DNA of 64,000 nt from Kaistia defluvii (GTDB lineage: Bacteria; Pseudomonadota; Alphaproteobacteria; Rhizobiales; Kaistiaceae), in NCBI RefSeq assembly GCF_026343955.1, contig NZ_JAPKNI010000001.1, positions 248,001 through 312,000 on the forward strand. Direction: 5' to 3'. Under the pieces are notes generated by a model. It worked only from the letters and a program-made list of their open reading frames with translations, did no database searches and was not told the DNA's origin. This document shows, in pieces, positions 52,521 to 63,510 of the stretch. Position 1 is the stretch's first letter. Each line of letters opens with the position of its first letter. The position numbers were made by a program, and so were the translations under genes.

Positions 52521-53648
52521 CTAGATTGCGCCGGCGGCGATCCAGTTGACCGACGCCTCGAACTCGCCGACCAGGCCCGTCGGCAGGAAGTGCAACTTCG
52601 CGTTGCCCGTGCCGGTCAAGCCTCCCTCGATCAGGCGCGAGCCGAAGCCATGACGCGTCGGCGCCGCGGCGGGCGGGCCGTCCCATTCGCGCCAGCGAAG
52701 GCGCAACAGCGCATCCTCGCCTTCGCCATGGACGGACCAGTCGATATCGACTCGCCCGTCGGGAACCGAGAAAGCGCCATGCTTGATCGCGTTGGTGGCC
52801 ATTTCGTGCATCATCAGCGAGATCGAAAGAACCGCTTTCGGACCGATCTGGAAATCCGGCCCGTCGAGCCGGAGCCGGCTGGCCTCGAGGTGATGGATCA
52901 GAACGCCTTCGATGACGGCCTTCAACGGCGCCGCCTGCCAATCCTGCCTCAACAGGATTTCATGCGCCGAGCTGAGCGCGAGGAGGCGCTGGGTGAAGGC
53001 GCTCAGTGCCGCCTCGTCGGCCATGCCACGCAGAGTCTGGCGGGCGATGGCCTGCACGATCGCCTGGGTGTTCTTCATCCGGTGGCCGAGTTCGGCATTC
53101 AGGACGCGAAGCCGGTGCTCGGCCTCGACCTTGCCGGTGGTCTCGATCACCGTGTCCATGAAGCCGGCAACCTCGCCCGTCTCCCCCAGAACCGGACTGT
53201 AGGAGAACGTGAAATAGGCCTGCTCGGGATAGCCATTGCGGCTTATGACGAGCGGGAAGTCCTCGATGAACGTGGCCTCGCCGTCAAAAGCCTTGTCGGC
53301 GATCGGGCCGATCTCGGGCCAGGCTTCACTCCAGATATCGCGGAACGATCGGCCGATCGACATCGGCTTTTTGCCCAGGATTGGCGCGAAGGCATCATTG
53401 TAGATCGCGATCATCGCCTCGCCCCAGACGAGGCATTTCGGGAAACGCGATGTCAGCACCAGTCCCACGACGGTTCGCAGGGAATGAGGCCAGCCCTGCG
53501 GTTCGCCGAGCGGACTCGAGGCCCAGTCGAACGCCCGCACCTGCGCGCCCATCTCGCCGCCACCCGCCAGAAAGCGCAGGTCCGTTCGTTCGCCGGTGGC
53601 AGCTGCCAAAATGGGCCGAGCACCGTCGGCTACGCCAGCATTCGCCAT
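52521..53648 (-). CDS. HWE-family histidine kinase with a PAS-like sensor
   Basis: A 375-residue kinase. The N-terminal half (about residues 40-190) is a PAS-like sensor domain (AFDWASSPLGEPQGWPHSLRTVVGLVLTSRFP). The kinase domain begins with LGHRMKNTQAIVQAIARQTLRG, containing the phosphorylated His, and has the ATP motif MMHEMATNAIKHGAFS and the LRWREWDGP segment that gives the HWE family its W-x-E element. HWE kinases are abundant in alphaproteobacteria and often respond to light or general stress. No response regulator is adjacent, so its partner is elsewhere. The ATG at 53648 was preferred to a TTG at 53666. Confidence 0.87.
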   Translation of the reverse strand: MANAGVADGARPILAAATGERTDLRFLAGGGEMGAQVRAFDWASSPLGEPQGWPHSLRTVVGLVLTSRFPKCLVWGEAMIAIYNDAFAPILGKKPMSIGRSFRDIWSEAWPEIGPIADKAFDGEATFIEDFPLVISRNGYPEQAYFTFSYSPVLGETGEVAGFMDTVIETTGKVEAEHRLRVLNAELGHRMKNTQAIVQAIARQTLRGMADEAALSAFTQRLLALSSAHEILLRQDWQAAPLKAVIEGVLIHHLEASRLRLDGPDFQIGPKAVLSISLMMHEMATNAIKHGAFSVPDGRVDIDWSVHGEGEDALLRLRWREWDGPPAAAPTRHGFGSRLIEGGLTGTGNAKLHFLPTGLVGEFEASVNWIAAGAI

Positions 53649-53922
53649 GTCAGAAATCGAAACCAAACGTCACGGCGCACATGTCGAGAATCCTGGCGGC
53701 CGGCATTCGTGATTGAACGCGAGCAACGACAATACAATAGGCGTCTTCGGGCACTTGTCCAAACAGGGACTGCGGAAGGGACCGCCGCAACGCCGGTCAG
53801 TTCCCCTAAGCTCCCCTCCTTTGCCGGATCCGGCGACAGGGCGGGTGTTTTCGGCGGCGTCGCCGGTACGTGCATCCATTGGCGGACTGCCGCGTTGTTC
53901 CTGGCCAACACAGGAGAATCCA

Positions 53923-54183
53923 ATGTCGATTGCCAGCCAGATCAAACAGCACGCGGAAGTCATCGGCGCGGACGGCGTTCATGTCGGGACGGTCGATCAC
54001 GTCGAGGGCGACCGGATCAAGCTCACCCGCAACGACAGCGGCATCGGCGGCCATAAGGGCCATCACCACTATATCTCGCTTGGGCTCGTCGCCGATATCG
54101 AAGGCAACCGGGTGCGCCTGTCCGCCAATGGCGACGTAGCGGTAACCTTCGAGGAAGAGGAAAGCGGCGCATCGACCGAATAG
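53923..54183 (+). CDS. DUF2171-domain protein
   Basis: An 86-residue protein of the DUF2171 family (SIASQIKQHAEVIGADGVHVGTVDHVEGDRIKLTRNDSG at the N-terminus, then GHKGHHHYISLGLVADIEGNRVRLSANG). This is a small PRC-barrel-like domain, often induced by stress, with unknown function. AGGAG lies 6 bases before the ATG. The gene is divergent from the HWE kinase, separated by 274 bases that hold no other gene. A strong terminator follows. Confidence 0.82.
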   Translation: MSIASQIKQHAEVIGADGVHVGTVDHVEGDRIKLTRNDSGIGGHKGHHHYISLGLVADIEGNRVRLSANGDVAVTFEEEESGASTE

Positions 54184-54203
54184 CGCGCGCCCTGCCGAAC
54201 GCA

Positions 54204-54237
54204 AAAGAGCCCCGCCCTCCAGCGGGGCTCTTTCTTG
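54204..54237 (+). terminator. Rho-independent terminator after the DUF2171 gene
   Basis: A 12-bp perfect stem, AAAGAGCCCCGC at 54204-54215 and GCGGGGCTCTTT at 54222-54233, followed by CTT. It ends the DUF2171 transcript 20 bases after the stop codon. Confidence 0.85.
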
Positions 54238-54341
54238 TCCTGGGCCGGCGGACACGGCGCCGACGACGTCGTTGTTTGGCAAGGAGGATTGCGATCCTTG
54301 CGGCGCGCGCCATCTCTTCTAGAGGAGAGAGGAGCAGGATC

Positions 54342-54614
54342 ATGAACAGCGAAATGGTCAAGCGTGTCGCCATGGCAATCCGCGAGGCGAGCGCTGGCAA
54401 TCCCGGAACGGGCGGTCTGCCGGATTGGCACAGCTATGAAAGGCAGGCCCGCGCAGCGATCGAGGCCATGCGCCACCCAACGGAAGAGATGATCTTTCGC
54501 GGCGGTCTGGTCAGCGACATGCCCTGGGATGGCCGAAAGCCCGCGCGCATCCTTGCAGCGATGGTCGATGCCGCGCTGCAGGACAATGTCGAGCAAAAGG
54601 AGAACGCTCGCTGA
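54342..54614 (+). CDS. Small hypothetical protein
   Basis: A 90-residue soluble protein starting MNSEMVKRVAMAIREASAGNPGTGGLPDWHSYERQARAAIEAM. AGGA lies 6 bases upstream, and the reading frame has normal codon use. It looks like the short uncharacterised proteins often found in alphaproteobacterial genomes. There is no signal peptide or membrane segment. The gene is not obviously linked to its neighbours and no function can be given. Confidence 0.6.
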   Translation: MNSEMVKRVAMAIREASAGNPGTGGLPDWHSYERQARAAIEAMRHPTEEMIFRGGLVSDMPWDGRKPARILAAMVDAALQDNVEQKENAR

Positions 54615-54743
54615 GCCGGCGCCCGCGGTCGAGCTGGGTTCTACAGGATGAACGTGCCGGTCCGCGCGCGGAAGCCACGGAGGTCCCGGAGCCATCCATG
54701 CTTGAGCGCGACGCAGCGTGACGTCGGGTACGGCCGCTCTGGC

Positions 54744-54932
54744 TCAAGCGGCGCCCTTCGGTCCCTTCTGCAACTCGGCAAGCTCGGCTTCCAGCTCGGC
54801 GAGACGGTTGCTCAACCGCTCCTCGACCGCGCCGCCTGTCTCGGCCGCGGCCTGCTCGGTCACGATGCGGATTTCCTCGCGCACCGCCGCGATCCGGCCA
54901 TTGATCTCGCTGTAGTCGTTGGTATCGCTCAT
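54744..54932 (-). CDS. Small coiled-coil protein
   Basis: A 62-residue acidic protein. Residues about 8-57 form a coiled coil (EINGRIAAVREEIRIVTEQAAAETGGAVEERLSNRLAELEAELAELQK). CAGGAG lies well placed before the ATG at 54932, and codon use agrees with its neighbours. It resembles SlyX-type small coiled-coil proteins in shape but not clearly in sequence. Function unknown. Confidence 0.6.
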   Translation of the reverse strand: MSDTNDYSEINGRIAAVREEIRIVTEQAAAETGGAVEERLSNRLAELEAELAELQKGPKGAA

Positions 54933-55042
54933 GGAAAATCTCCTGCGGGGCGGCGGGACGCCGGATAACGAGGGCGTCTCCCAAATCCTTCGACGCCGAG
55001 TGTGTCAGCCCGCGCCATCGCGGTCTAGCGCTATCGCCGCCC

Positions 55043-56560
55043 CTACTGTGCCGCCGCCGCCACCATGCGCTCCTGCAGCGCGCCGCGCATGTATGCGTCG
55101 AGCGCCGCGATCTCGGCCGCGCTCATGCGCAGCCCCAGCTTGCTCCGCCGCCAGACGATATCCTCGGCCGAGCGCGCCCACTCCTGCTCGATCAGATAAT
55201 GGACCTCTGCCTGGGTCAGGCCGGCGCCGAAATTGCGGCCGAGCTCCGCTTCCTTGCGGGCGATGCCGAGAATGCTGCGCGCCCGCGTGCCGTAGTGGCG
55301 CACCAGCCGCTCGATCAGCGCGCGGTCTATCGCCGGGTAGCGTTCGACCAGCAGGGCGACCTTGGCGTCGATGCCGCCGGCAGGCAGATCGCCGCCTGGA
55401 AGAATTCCCCTCGCCGTCCAGGCCGCCCCACGCTTGCCCAGCGCCGCCTCGACATGTTCCAGCACATGCTCGGAGAGCTTGCGGAAGGTGGTGATCTTGC
55501 CGCCAAAGACATGGATGATCTTCGGCGCGTCGGGCTCGCCATCGACCTTCAGCACATATTCGCGCGTCGCTTCCTGCGCGCTGGTGGCGCCGTCGTCATA
55601 GAGCGGCCGGACGCCCGCATAGGACCAGACGATCTGCTCCCGGCGCACCGCCTGCCTGAAATACTCGCTCGCGGCCGCGCACAGATAGTCCGTCTCCTCG
55701 TCGGAGATCTCGATCTCTTCGAGGTCGCCCGTATAGTCGCGGTCGGTGGTGCCGATCAGCGTAAAATCATCTTCGTAGGGAATGGCGAAGATGATGCGGC
55801 CATCGGCGTTCTGGAAGATGTAGCAGCGGTCGTGCTCGAACAACTTCGGCACGACGATGTGGCTGCCCTGCACGAGGCGGACATGGTGACCGGCATCCGC
55901 TCCCCCCATGCCGCGCAGCACTCGGTCGACCCAGGGGCCCGCCGCATTGATCAGCAGCCGCGCCTCGACCTGCCGCGTCTCGCCGGTCAGTTCGTCCCGC
56001 AGCGTGATGCGCCAGTGATTGCCGACGCGCTCGGCGTTGGTGACCTTCGTCCGCGTATCGATGCGGGCGCCGCGTTCGGCGGCGTCGCGCGCGGTCAGCG
56101 CCACCAGACGGGCGTCGTCGACCCAGCAATCGGAATATTCGAAGCCCAGCCGATAGTCGCCCTTGAGCGGCGCGCCGGCGGGGTCGCGGGTGAGATCGAT
56201 CGTCTTTGTCTTGGGCAGGCGCTTGCGGCCGCCAATATGGTCATAGAGGAACAGGCCAAGCCGCAGCAGCCAGGCCGGACGCAGGCCCTTGTGATGCGGC
56301 AGCACGAAGCGCAGCGGATGGATGATGTGCGGCGCGCTCGCCCAGAGCACCTCCCGCTCCATCAGCGATTCCCGCACCAGACGGAACTCGTAATGCTCGA
56401 GATAGCGCAGGCCGCCATGCACCAGCTTGGTCGAGCGCGACGAGGTGCCGCTCGCGAGATCGCTCATCTCGGCCAGGGCGACGGAGAAGCCGCGGCCGAC
56501 CGCGTCGCGCGCAATGCCGCATCCATTCACGCCGCCACCGATGATGAAGATATCGAGCAT
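55043..56560 (-). CDS. glpD: Aerobic glycerol-3-phosphate dehydrogenase
   Basis: A 505-residue FAD enzyme. The FAD motif DIFIIGGGVNGCGIARDAVGRGFSV is at the N-terminus, the signature TSSRSTKLVHGGLRYLEHYEFRLVRESLMER follows, then INAAGPWVDRVL and the C-terminal helical domain (VHYLIEQEWARSAEDIVWRRSKLGLRMS). It oxidises glycerol-3-phosphate to dihydroxyacetone phosphate at the membrane. The start is the ATG at 56560 by family alignment; a TTG at 56566 has a better-spaced GGAGG and is a possible alternative. It lies downstream of glpR, whose half-sites flank it. Confidence 0.95.
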   Translation of the reverse strand: MLDIFIIGGGVNGCGIARDAVGRGFSVALAEMSDLASGTSSRSTKLVHGGLRYLEHYEFRLVRESLMEREVLWASAPHIIHPLRFVLPHHKGLRPAWLLRLGLFLYDHIGGRKRLPKTKTIDLTRDPAGAPLKGDYRLGFEYSDCWVDDARLVALTARDAAERGARIDTRTKVTNAERVGNHWRITLRDELTGETRQVEARLLINAAGPWVDRVLRGMGGADAGHHVRLVQGSHIVVPKLFEHDRCYIFQNADGRIIFAIPYEDDFTLIGTTDRDYTGDLEEIEISDEETDYLCAAASEYFRQAVRREQIVWSYAGVRPLYDDGATSAQEATREYVLKVDGEPDAPKIIHVFGGKITTFRKLSEHVLEHVEAALGKRGAAWTARGILPGGDLPAGGIDAKVALLVERYPAIDRALIERLVRHYGTRARSILGIARKEAELGRNFGAGLTQAEVHYLIEQEWARSAEDIVWRRSKLGLRMSAAEIAALDAYMRGALQERMVAAAAQ

Positions 56561-56630
56561 AGCCAAGACGCATCGCCTCCCTGCTGGAATGCGGCTGCTA
56601 TGCGCCCGACCCGACAAAAACGCAAATTAA

Positions 56631-56666
56631 TTCGAACTTCTTCGCGCTAAAAACGAAAGCTCGAAT
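56631..56666 (-). promoter_or_regulatory. GlpR-type half-sites upstream of glpD
   Basis: TTCGAAC at 56631-56637, TTCGCG at 56641-56646, AACGAAAG at 56652-56659 and CTCGAATG at 56660-56667 lie 70-110 bases before the glpD start in direct and inverted form. TTCG/CGAA-type halves are the known GlpR contacts. Confidence 0.45.
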
Positions 56667-56802
56667 GCGTACATGGGGTAGCGATAGAATGGGCCAACCC
56701 CTTGATAAGCATAACCGATCTCGCCAGATCGTGGCGCACTCGAGAGATCGCTGCCCATGCCTTGCATAGGCGAAATGCGAAAAACGAATGGGTCGAGACT
56801 GC

Positions 56803-57585
56803 CTAGTCTTCGGATCGGGCGGCTTCCGGCAGCGCTTCGACGAGTTCGACATCGTTGGCGGCGCAGAATTCGCGCACGCTGTCGCTCGGGCAGAAATCGG
56901 TGACGAAGGTGTGGATCTGCTTGAGACTGCCGATCCGCACCGGCGCGGTGCGCGCGAATTTGGTCGAGTCCGACGCCAGGATGACATGGCGCGTATTGGC
57001 GATGATCGCCTGCGCCACCTTCACCTCGCGAAAATCATAGTCGAGCAGCGAGCCGTCCTCGTCGATCGCCGAGGTGCCGACAATGGCGTAGTCGACCTTG
57101 AACTGGCGGATGAAGTCGATCGCCGCCTCGCCGACAATGCCGCCATCAGAACTGCGCACCACGCCGCCGACGATCACCACTTCGATCTGCGGATAGGGCC
57201 GCATGATGTGGGCGACGTTGATGTTGTTGGTGATCACCATCAGGCCCTGATGCTGCAGCAGCGCCTGCGCCACCGCCTCGGTCGTGGTGCCGATGTTGAT
57301 GAACAGCGAGGCGTCATTAGGGATCAGCTTGGCGACCGCCTCGGCGATCGCCGTCTTTTCGCGTGCCGCGATCTGCGAGCGCGCCTCATAGCCGACATTC
57401 TCGATGCCCGAGGCAAGGATGGCGCCGCCATGGGTACGCGCCATCAGCTTCCGGTCGCAGAGGTCGTTCAGGTCCTTGCGGATCGTCTGCGGCGTGACGG
57501 CGAATTGTGCCGCGAGTTCGTCGACCAGCACGCGACCGCGCTGCTTGGCGATTTCGAGAATGGCGGTCTGGCGCGACGGCAGCAT
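56803..57585 (-). CDS. glpR: DeoR/GlpR-family repressor of glycerol-3-phosphate genes
   Basis: A 260-residue DeoR-family repressor. The N-terminal helix-turn-helix shows SRQTAILEIAKQRGRVLVDELAAQFAVTPQTIRKDLNDLCDRKLMARTHGGAI; the sensor domain has FINIGTTTEAVAQALL and VVRSSDGGIVGEAAIDFIRQFKVDYAIVGTSAIDEDGSLLDYD. The short gap to glpD and the TTTCGA repeats in front of it point to GlpR control of glpD and of itself. The inducer would be glycerol-3-phosphate. Confidence 0.87.
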   Translation of the reverse strand: MLPSRQTAILEIAKQRGRVLVDELAAQFAVTPQTIRKDLNDLCDRKLMARTHGGAILASGIENVGYEARSQIAAREKTAIAEAVAKLIPNDASLFINIGTTTEAVAQALLQHQGLMVITNNINVAHIMRPYPQIEVVIVGGVVRSSDGGIVGEAAIDFIRQFKVDYAIVGTSAIDEDGSLLDYDFREVKVAQAIIANTRHVILASDSTKFARTAPVRIGSLKQIHTFVTDFCPSDSVREFCAANDVELVEALPEAARSED

Positions 57586-57594
57586 GCGTTCGGC

Positions 57595-57627
57595 TTTCGA
57601 ATGTTTCGATTCAGTCGAAAAACGAAA
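57595..57627 (-). promoter_or_regulatory. GlpR-type operator repeats upstream of glpR
   Basis: TTTCGA occurs at 57595-57600 and again at 57604-57609, nine bases on, and inverted TCGAAA and ACGAAA lie at 57615-57620 and 57622-57627. Together these make two opposed pairs, a classic DeoR/GlpR operator, just before the repressor gene. Confidence 0.6.
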
Positions 57628-57651
57628 CTAGCAGCGATCCGTCCGCGCCTC

Positions 57652-58494
57652 CTAGCGCTTTGCCGGATTTTTGGTCCAGAGCTCGCGCGCCAGATCCTTC
57701 AAGATCAGCGCCTCGGCCCAGCGATCCGACTGATCGAAGCCGTCTGGACCGCTGATCGCATAGGGCTTCGGCCCGAGTTCGCAGGTGAAGGAAATCGTGT
57801 CGTTCGGCCCGGCGCGACGGCTCCAGCTTTCGAACAGGTAGGCCCACCAGGCGAGGAACTGGTCGAGATAGGGCTTGTGGTGCGGGAAGGATATCTCGAC
57901 CTGCACCTGCTCGGGCGAGGCCACGCGGCCATGGGCCGCCCAGGAACGGTCGAGAACGCTGTGGATCTGGTCGTCCATCTCCTTCGGCACCGGCACCTCG
58001 GGAAATTCGCGCCCGACCATGAAGTGCGAGAGGTCGGCGAGCAGCTTCAGCTCCGGCATGGCGTCGAGGATATCGAGCGTCACCAGCAGGTCGTTGGTGA
58101 TGCGGCCGCGATGCGTCTCGACATAGACCGGCACGTCGGAATCCTCGGCCATCCGGTTCCAGCCTTCAAGAATACGCAGGCTTTCCGCCAGGGCGCGCGG
58201 GCGGACATCCGGCTGGATGGTCAAATGATGGATGCCGTAATGGTTGGCGAGTTCGAGCGCCGGCTTCAGTGCCTCGATCGAGGTCGGAAAGCACTGGCCT
58301 TCCACCTGGATGCCGTTGTCGCTCGCCGCCTGCGCCAGAGGCGCCGCCAACTCCCTGGTAGAGAACAGGTTCGTGACGCCGTCGAAGTCGGCAGCGGCGG
58401 CTTCCGCCACCATATCGGCGAGCGGCAGGTCGCTCTCGCGTCCCTTCAGCCGCTGCATGCCCCAGAGAGATTGAAACACGAGCAGACGTTGCAT
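57652..58494 (-). CDS. TIM-barrel sugar-phosphate isomerase/epimerase-like protein
   Basis: A 280-residue protein of the AP-endonuclease-2 (xylose isomerase-like TIM barrel) superfamily. It has LAQAASDNGIQVEGQCFPTSIEALKPALELANHYGIHHLTIQPDVRP, VPVYVETHRGRITNDLLVTLDIL with probable metal-binding residues and LKLLADLSHFMVGREFP. GGAG lies about 9 bases before the ATG at 58494. It may isomerise a sugar or be related to inosose or inosine-type enzymes, and no closer assignment is possible. It is 66 bases upstream of glpR on the same strand, so the two may be linked. Confidence 0.78.
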   Translation of the reverse strand: MQRLLVFQSLWGMQRLKGRESDLPLADMVAEAAAADFDGVTNLFSTRELAAPLAQAASDNGIQVEGQCFPTSIEALKPALELANHYGIHHLTIQPDVRPRALAESLRILEGWNRMAEDSDVPVYVETHRGRITNDLLVTLDILDAMPELKLLADLSHFMVGREFPEVPVPKEMDDQIHSVLDRSWAAHGRVASPEQVQVEISFPHHKPYLDQFLAWWAYLFESWSRRAGPNDTISFTCELGPKPYAISGPDGFDQSDRWAEALILKDLARELWTKNPAKR

Positions 58495-58696
58495 GGCGGG
58501 CGCTCCGGAGAGGACAGGTCGAGGAAGGGTTTTAGCGCCGGTTGCCGAAGCCGTCGACGATCGTCGCGAGTGAAGGTCCGGTGCCCCTCGCCTGCGCCCA
58601 TAAGCCGCCGCGATGAGGCGGGATAAATTGACGCTCGCCTTTGCCCTTCGACCTCCCAGGCCCTAAATTGGAGGGTCATCGCCTATCCGGGGTCCA

Positions 58697-60637
58697 ATGC
58701 GCTTCTCGCCTTCCTTTCTCGATGAAATCCGCGCCCGCCTGCCGATCTCCTCGATCGTCGGGCAACGGGTGACATGGGACCGGCGCAAGTCGCAGCCGCA
58801 GAAGGGTGATTTCTGGGCCTGCTGCCCGTTCCATGGCGAAAAGTCGCCCTCCTTCCATGCCGAGGATCGCAAGGGCCGCTACCACTGCTTCGGCTGCGGC
58901 GAATCAGGCGATCATTTCACCTTCCTGACCAAGCTCGAAGGCCTCTCCTTCCCAGAAGCCGTCGAGCGGCTGGCGGGCGAGGCCGGGCTCTCCATGCCGG
59001 CGCGCGACGTGCACGCCGAGGCCGAGGAGCGCAAGCGCGCCTCGCTGCACGAGGTCATGGAGCTTGCCTGCCGCTTCTTCGAGGAAGGACTGCAGTCGCG
59101 CGACGGCGCCAGCGCCCGGGGCTATCTGAACGGCCGCGCGCTCGGCCCCGACATCCAGCGCCGCTTCCGCCTGGGCTATGCGCGCCAGAGCCGCAATGCG
59201 CTCAAGGAGCATCTCGCCTCGAAGGGCGTGCCACATGAGGACATGGTCGCGACCGGCCTGCTGATCTCGGGCGAGGACATCCCGGTTTCCTACGACCGGT
59301 TTCGCGATCGCGTCATGTTCCCGATCACCGATTTCCGCGGCCGCATCGTCGCCTTTGGCGGCCGCGCTCTGTCGGCGGATGCGCAGGCGAAGTACCTCAA
59401 CTCGCCCGAGACCGTGCTCTTCCGCAAGGGCGACCTGCTCTATAACGGCTTCGAGGCGCGCAAGGCGGTGCAGAGCGCCGGCACGATCATCACCGTCGAG
59501 GGCTATGTCGACGTCATCGCCATGGCGACGGCCGGCTTCGGCCACACCGTCGCCCCGCTCGGCACGGCCCTGACCGAGCGCCAGCTCGACCTGCTCTGGC
59601 GGCTGACGCCGGAACCGATTCTCTGCTTCGATGGCGACAAGGCGGGCCTGCGCGCCGCCTACCGCGCCGCCGACCTGGCCCTGGCCGCCCTGAAGCCGGG
59701 CAAGACGGTGCGCTTTGCCCTGCTGCCCGAAGGCCAGGATCCGGACGATCTGATCCGTTCGGCCGGCCGCGAGGCGATGGCGCAGGTGCTGGCAGCCGCC
59801 CGCCCACTCTTCGACATGGTCTGGACGCGCGAGACGGATGGCGGGGGCTTCGACACGCCCGAGCGCCGCGCGGCGCTGGAGGCGCGGCTGCGCGACATCG
59901 CCCGCAGCGTCGCCGACGAAAGCATCCGCCATCACTACGAGCAGGCCTTTGCCGAACGGGCGCGCGAGTTTTTCGGCTATGGCCAGAAGAACGGCTTCCG
60001 CCAGCAGCGCGGCCAGGGCGACCGGCGCAACGGATCGAATGGCGGGCCAGGCGGTGCGTCGCGACCGATTCGCCAGCCCCCGCCGATCATTTCCGAGAGC
60101 CTGAAGCGTTCGACGACGCTGTCGGGCCGGGTGCAGGCGCCGCTGCGCGAAGTGGTGCTGGTCATGACCATGGCCAATCATCCGGGGCTTGTCCCCGACC
60201 TTCTGGATGAATTCGCCCAGATCGAGTTGACGAATCGCGAACTTGACTCCCTTCGCACGCAAATCCTAGAGATTGCGGCCGAGGATCCTCATATAGAAGG
60301 CGGAGGGTTACGCGACCGGCTCGTATCCGCGCGCTTTGGCGAATTGCTCGACAAACTCGACCAGCAGATCGAGCGGTGCGGCAACTGGCAGGCAAGGGCG
60401 GATGCGTCGGATCGTGACGCAGCGGATGGTTGGATGCAGGCTCTCACCTTGCACAGGAAGGCGCGAACGTTACATAAGGAACTCAAGGATGCCGAGGCGG
60501 CTCTCGCTGCCGACCCCAGCGACGCCAATTTGGCGCAGATGATCGACATCCAGAACCAAATGGCAAACAGCGATGGCACCGAGGCCCAGATCGAGGGCTT
60601 CGGATTAAGTTCGGGCCGACGACAGAAGTCGATGTAG
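58697..60637 (+). CDS. dnaG: DNA primase
   Basis: A 646-residue primase. The N-terminal zinc ribbon reads CPFHGEKSPSFH-x-GRYHCFGCGESGDHF (C-x2-H...C-x2-C, residues about 36-64). The central part has FRDRVMFPITDFRGRIVAFGGR, and the Toprim catalytic part has VEGYVDVIAMATAGF and FDGDKAGLRAAYRAADL. The C-terminal helicase-binding part is poorly conserved as usual. It makes RNA primers for replication. It is the first gene of the dnaG-rpoD block, 173 bases before rpoD, the arrangement of the macromolecular synthesis operon. Confidence 0.96.
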   Translation: MRFSPSFLDEIRARLPISSIVGQRVTWDRRKSQPQKGDFWACCPFHGEKSPSFHAEDRKGRYHCFGCGESGDHFTFLTKLEGLSFPEAVERLAGEAGLSMPARDVHAEAEERKRASLHEVMELACRFFEEGLQSRDGASARGYLNGRALGPDIQRRFRLGYARQSRNALKEHLASKGVPHEDMVATGLLISGEDIPVSYDRFRDRVMFPITDFRGRIVAFGGRALSADAQAKYLNSPETVLFRKGDLLYNGFEARKAVQSAGTIITVEGYVDVIAMATAGFGHTVAPLGTALTERQLDLLWRLTPEPILCFDGDKAGLRAAYRAADLALAALKPGKTVRFALLPEGQDPDDLIRSAGREAMAQVLAAARPLFDMVWTRETDGGGFDTPERRAALEARLRDIARSVADESIRHHYEQAFAERAREFFGYGQKNGFRQQRGQGDRRNGSNGGPGGASRPIRQPPPIISESLKRSTTLSGRVQAPLREVVLVMTMANHPGLVPDLLDEFAQIELTNRELDSLRTQILEIAAEDPHIEGGGLRDRLVSARFGELLDKLDQQIERCGNWQARADASDRDAADGWMQALTLHRKARTLHKELKDAEAALAADPSDANLAQMIDIQNQMANSDGTEAQIEGFGLSSGRRQKSM

Positions 60638-60810
60638 GATCGATGCGCGGCGGCGTAAGGTTAAGCGGGCCTTAAGACAACAAAGTCTAATTGTCGGGCG
60701 ACCGACGGCAAGAGGGAATCCTCCTGCCGCCTCTAGGATTTAACGGTGGTGTGCGAGCGCGACGGACGAGAACCGTCTGGCGCGAAGCCTCTGCCAAGAC
60801 GGAGAACAGC

Positions 60811-62808
<1,998 letters not shown>

Positions 62809-62835
62809 TCGCCGGGATCCGGTCCTGACCTCCTG

Positions 62836-62871
62836 CAAAAGGGCGGCTCGCGAGAGCGGCCCTTTTGTTTT
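62836..62871 (+). terminator. Rho-independent terminator of rpoD
   Basis: A 13-bp stem with one mismatch runs AAAAGGGCGGCTC (62837-62849) to GAGCGGCCCTTTT (62854-62866) around GCGA, followed by GTTTT. It lies just before the Uma2 gene, so that gene needs a promoter inside or readthrough from rpoD. Confidence 0.85.
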
Positions 62872-62883
62872 AGGATGGCCGCC

Positions 62884-63474
62884 ATGAACGTCCGCACCCT
62901 GATCGAAAATGCCGGCCTCCCCCGCCGTCGCTTCACGGTGAAGGAAGTCGAGCGCATGAGCGAGGTCGGGCTGCTGCGTGCGGAGGAACGGGTCGAGCTG
63001 ATCGGGGGCGAGCTCATTCCGATGAATCCCAAGGGCAACCGGCACGAACTGCTGAAGGCCGCTCTGTTGAAGCGATGGTACAGGGCGACGCCCGACCATA
63101 TTCTGCTCATCCCGGAAACGACCTTCCGCCTTGCGCTCGATACCTATCTCGAGCCCGACGTCGTGCTGTTCGAGCGGGCGATCGGCATAGGCCGGCTCGA
63201 TGGCGATACCGCGCTGCTCGCCGTCGAGATATCCGACAGTTCGCTCGGCTTCGACCTTGGCCCGAAGGCGCTCGTCTATGCGCTTTTCGGCATTCGCGAG
63301 CTCTGGGTGATCGACGCGACCACCGGCACGATCCATGTCCACCGGGAGCCGGTCGACGGGCGCTATCAGGCGATCACGCCGTGGACGGCCGAGGACCTCG
63401 TCGTGCCCGCCTTCGCGCCGGTCGAGTTCGCACTGCGCCTCGCCGATCTCGACCTCGGCGACGGATCGGGCTAA
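62884..63474 (+). CDS. Uma2-family (DUF820) nuclease-fold protein
   Basis: A 196-residue protein of the Uma2 family, with a PD-(D/E)XK nuclease-like fold. It shows RFTVKEVERMSEVGLL, ERVELIGGELIPMNPKGNRHE, YLEPDVVLFERA and DTALLAVEISDSSLGFDLGPKALVYALFGIRELWVIDATTGTIHVHREP. The P-D-x-x and V-E-I-S-x3-x5-K segment are the catalytic motif. Function in bacteria is unknown; many are thought to be restriction-like or mobile-element proteins. The ATG at 62884 has AGGA eight bases upstream and an ATG at 62875 is also possible. The gene begins five to ten bases after the rpoD terminator. Confidence 0.83.
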   Translation: MNVRTLIENAGLPRRRFTVKEVERMSEVGLLRAEERVELIGGELIPMNPKGNRHELLKAALLKRWYRATPDHILLIPETTFRLALDTYLEPDVVLFERAIGIGRLDGDTALLAVEISDSSLGFDLGPKALVYALFGIRELWVIDATTGTIHVHREPVDGRYQAITPWTAEDLVVPAFAPVEFALRLADLDLGDGSG

Positions 63475-63510
63475 GGCTCGGACACGGACATCAATCGAAA
63501 AGGGCAATCC

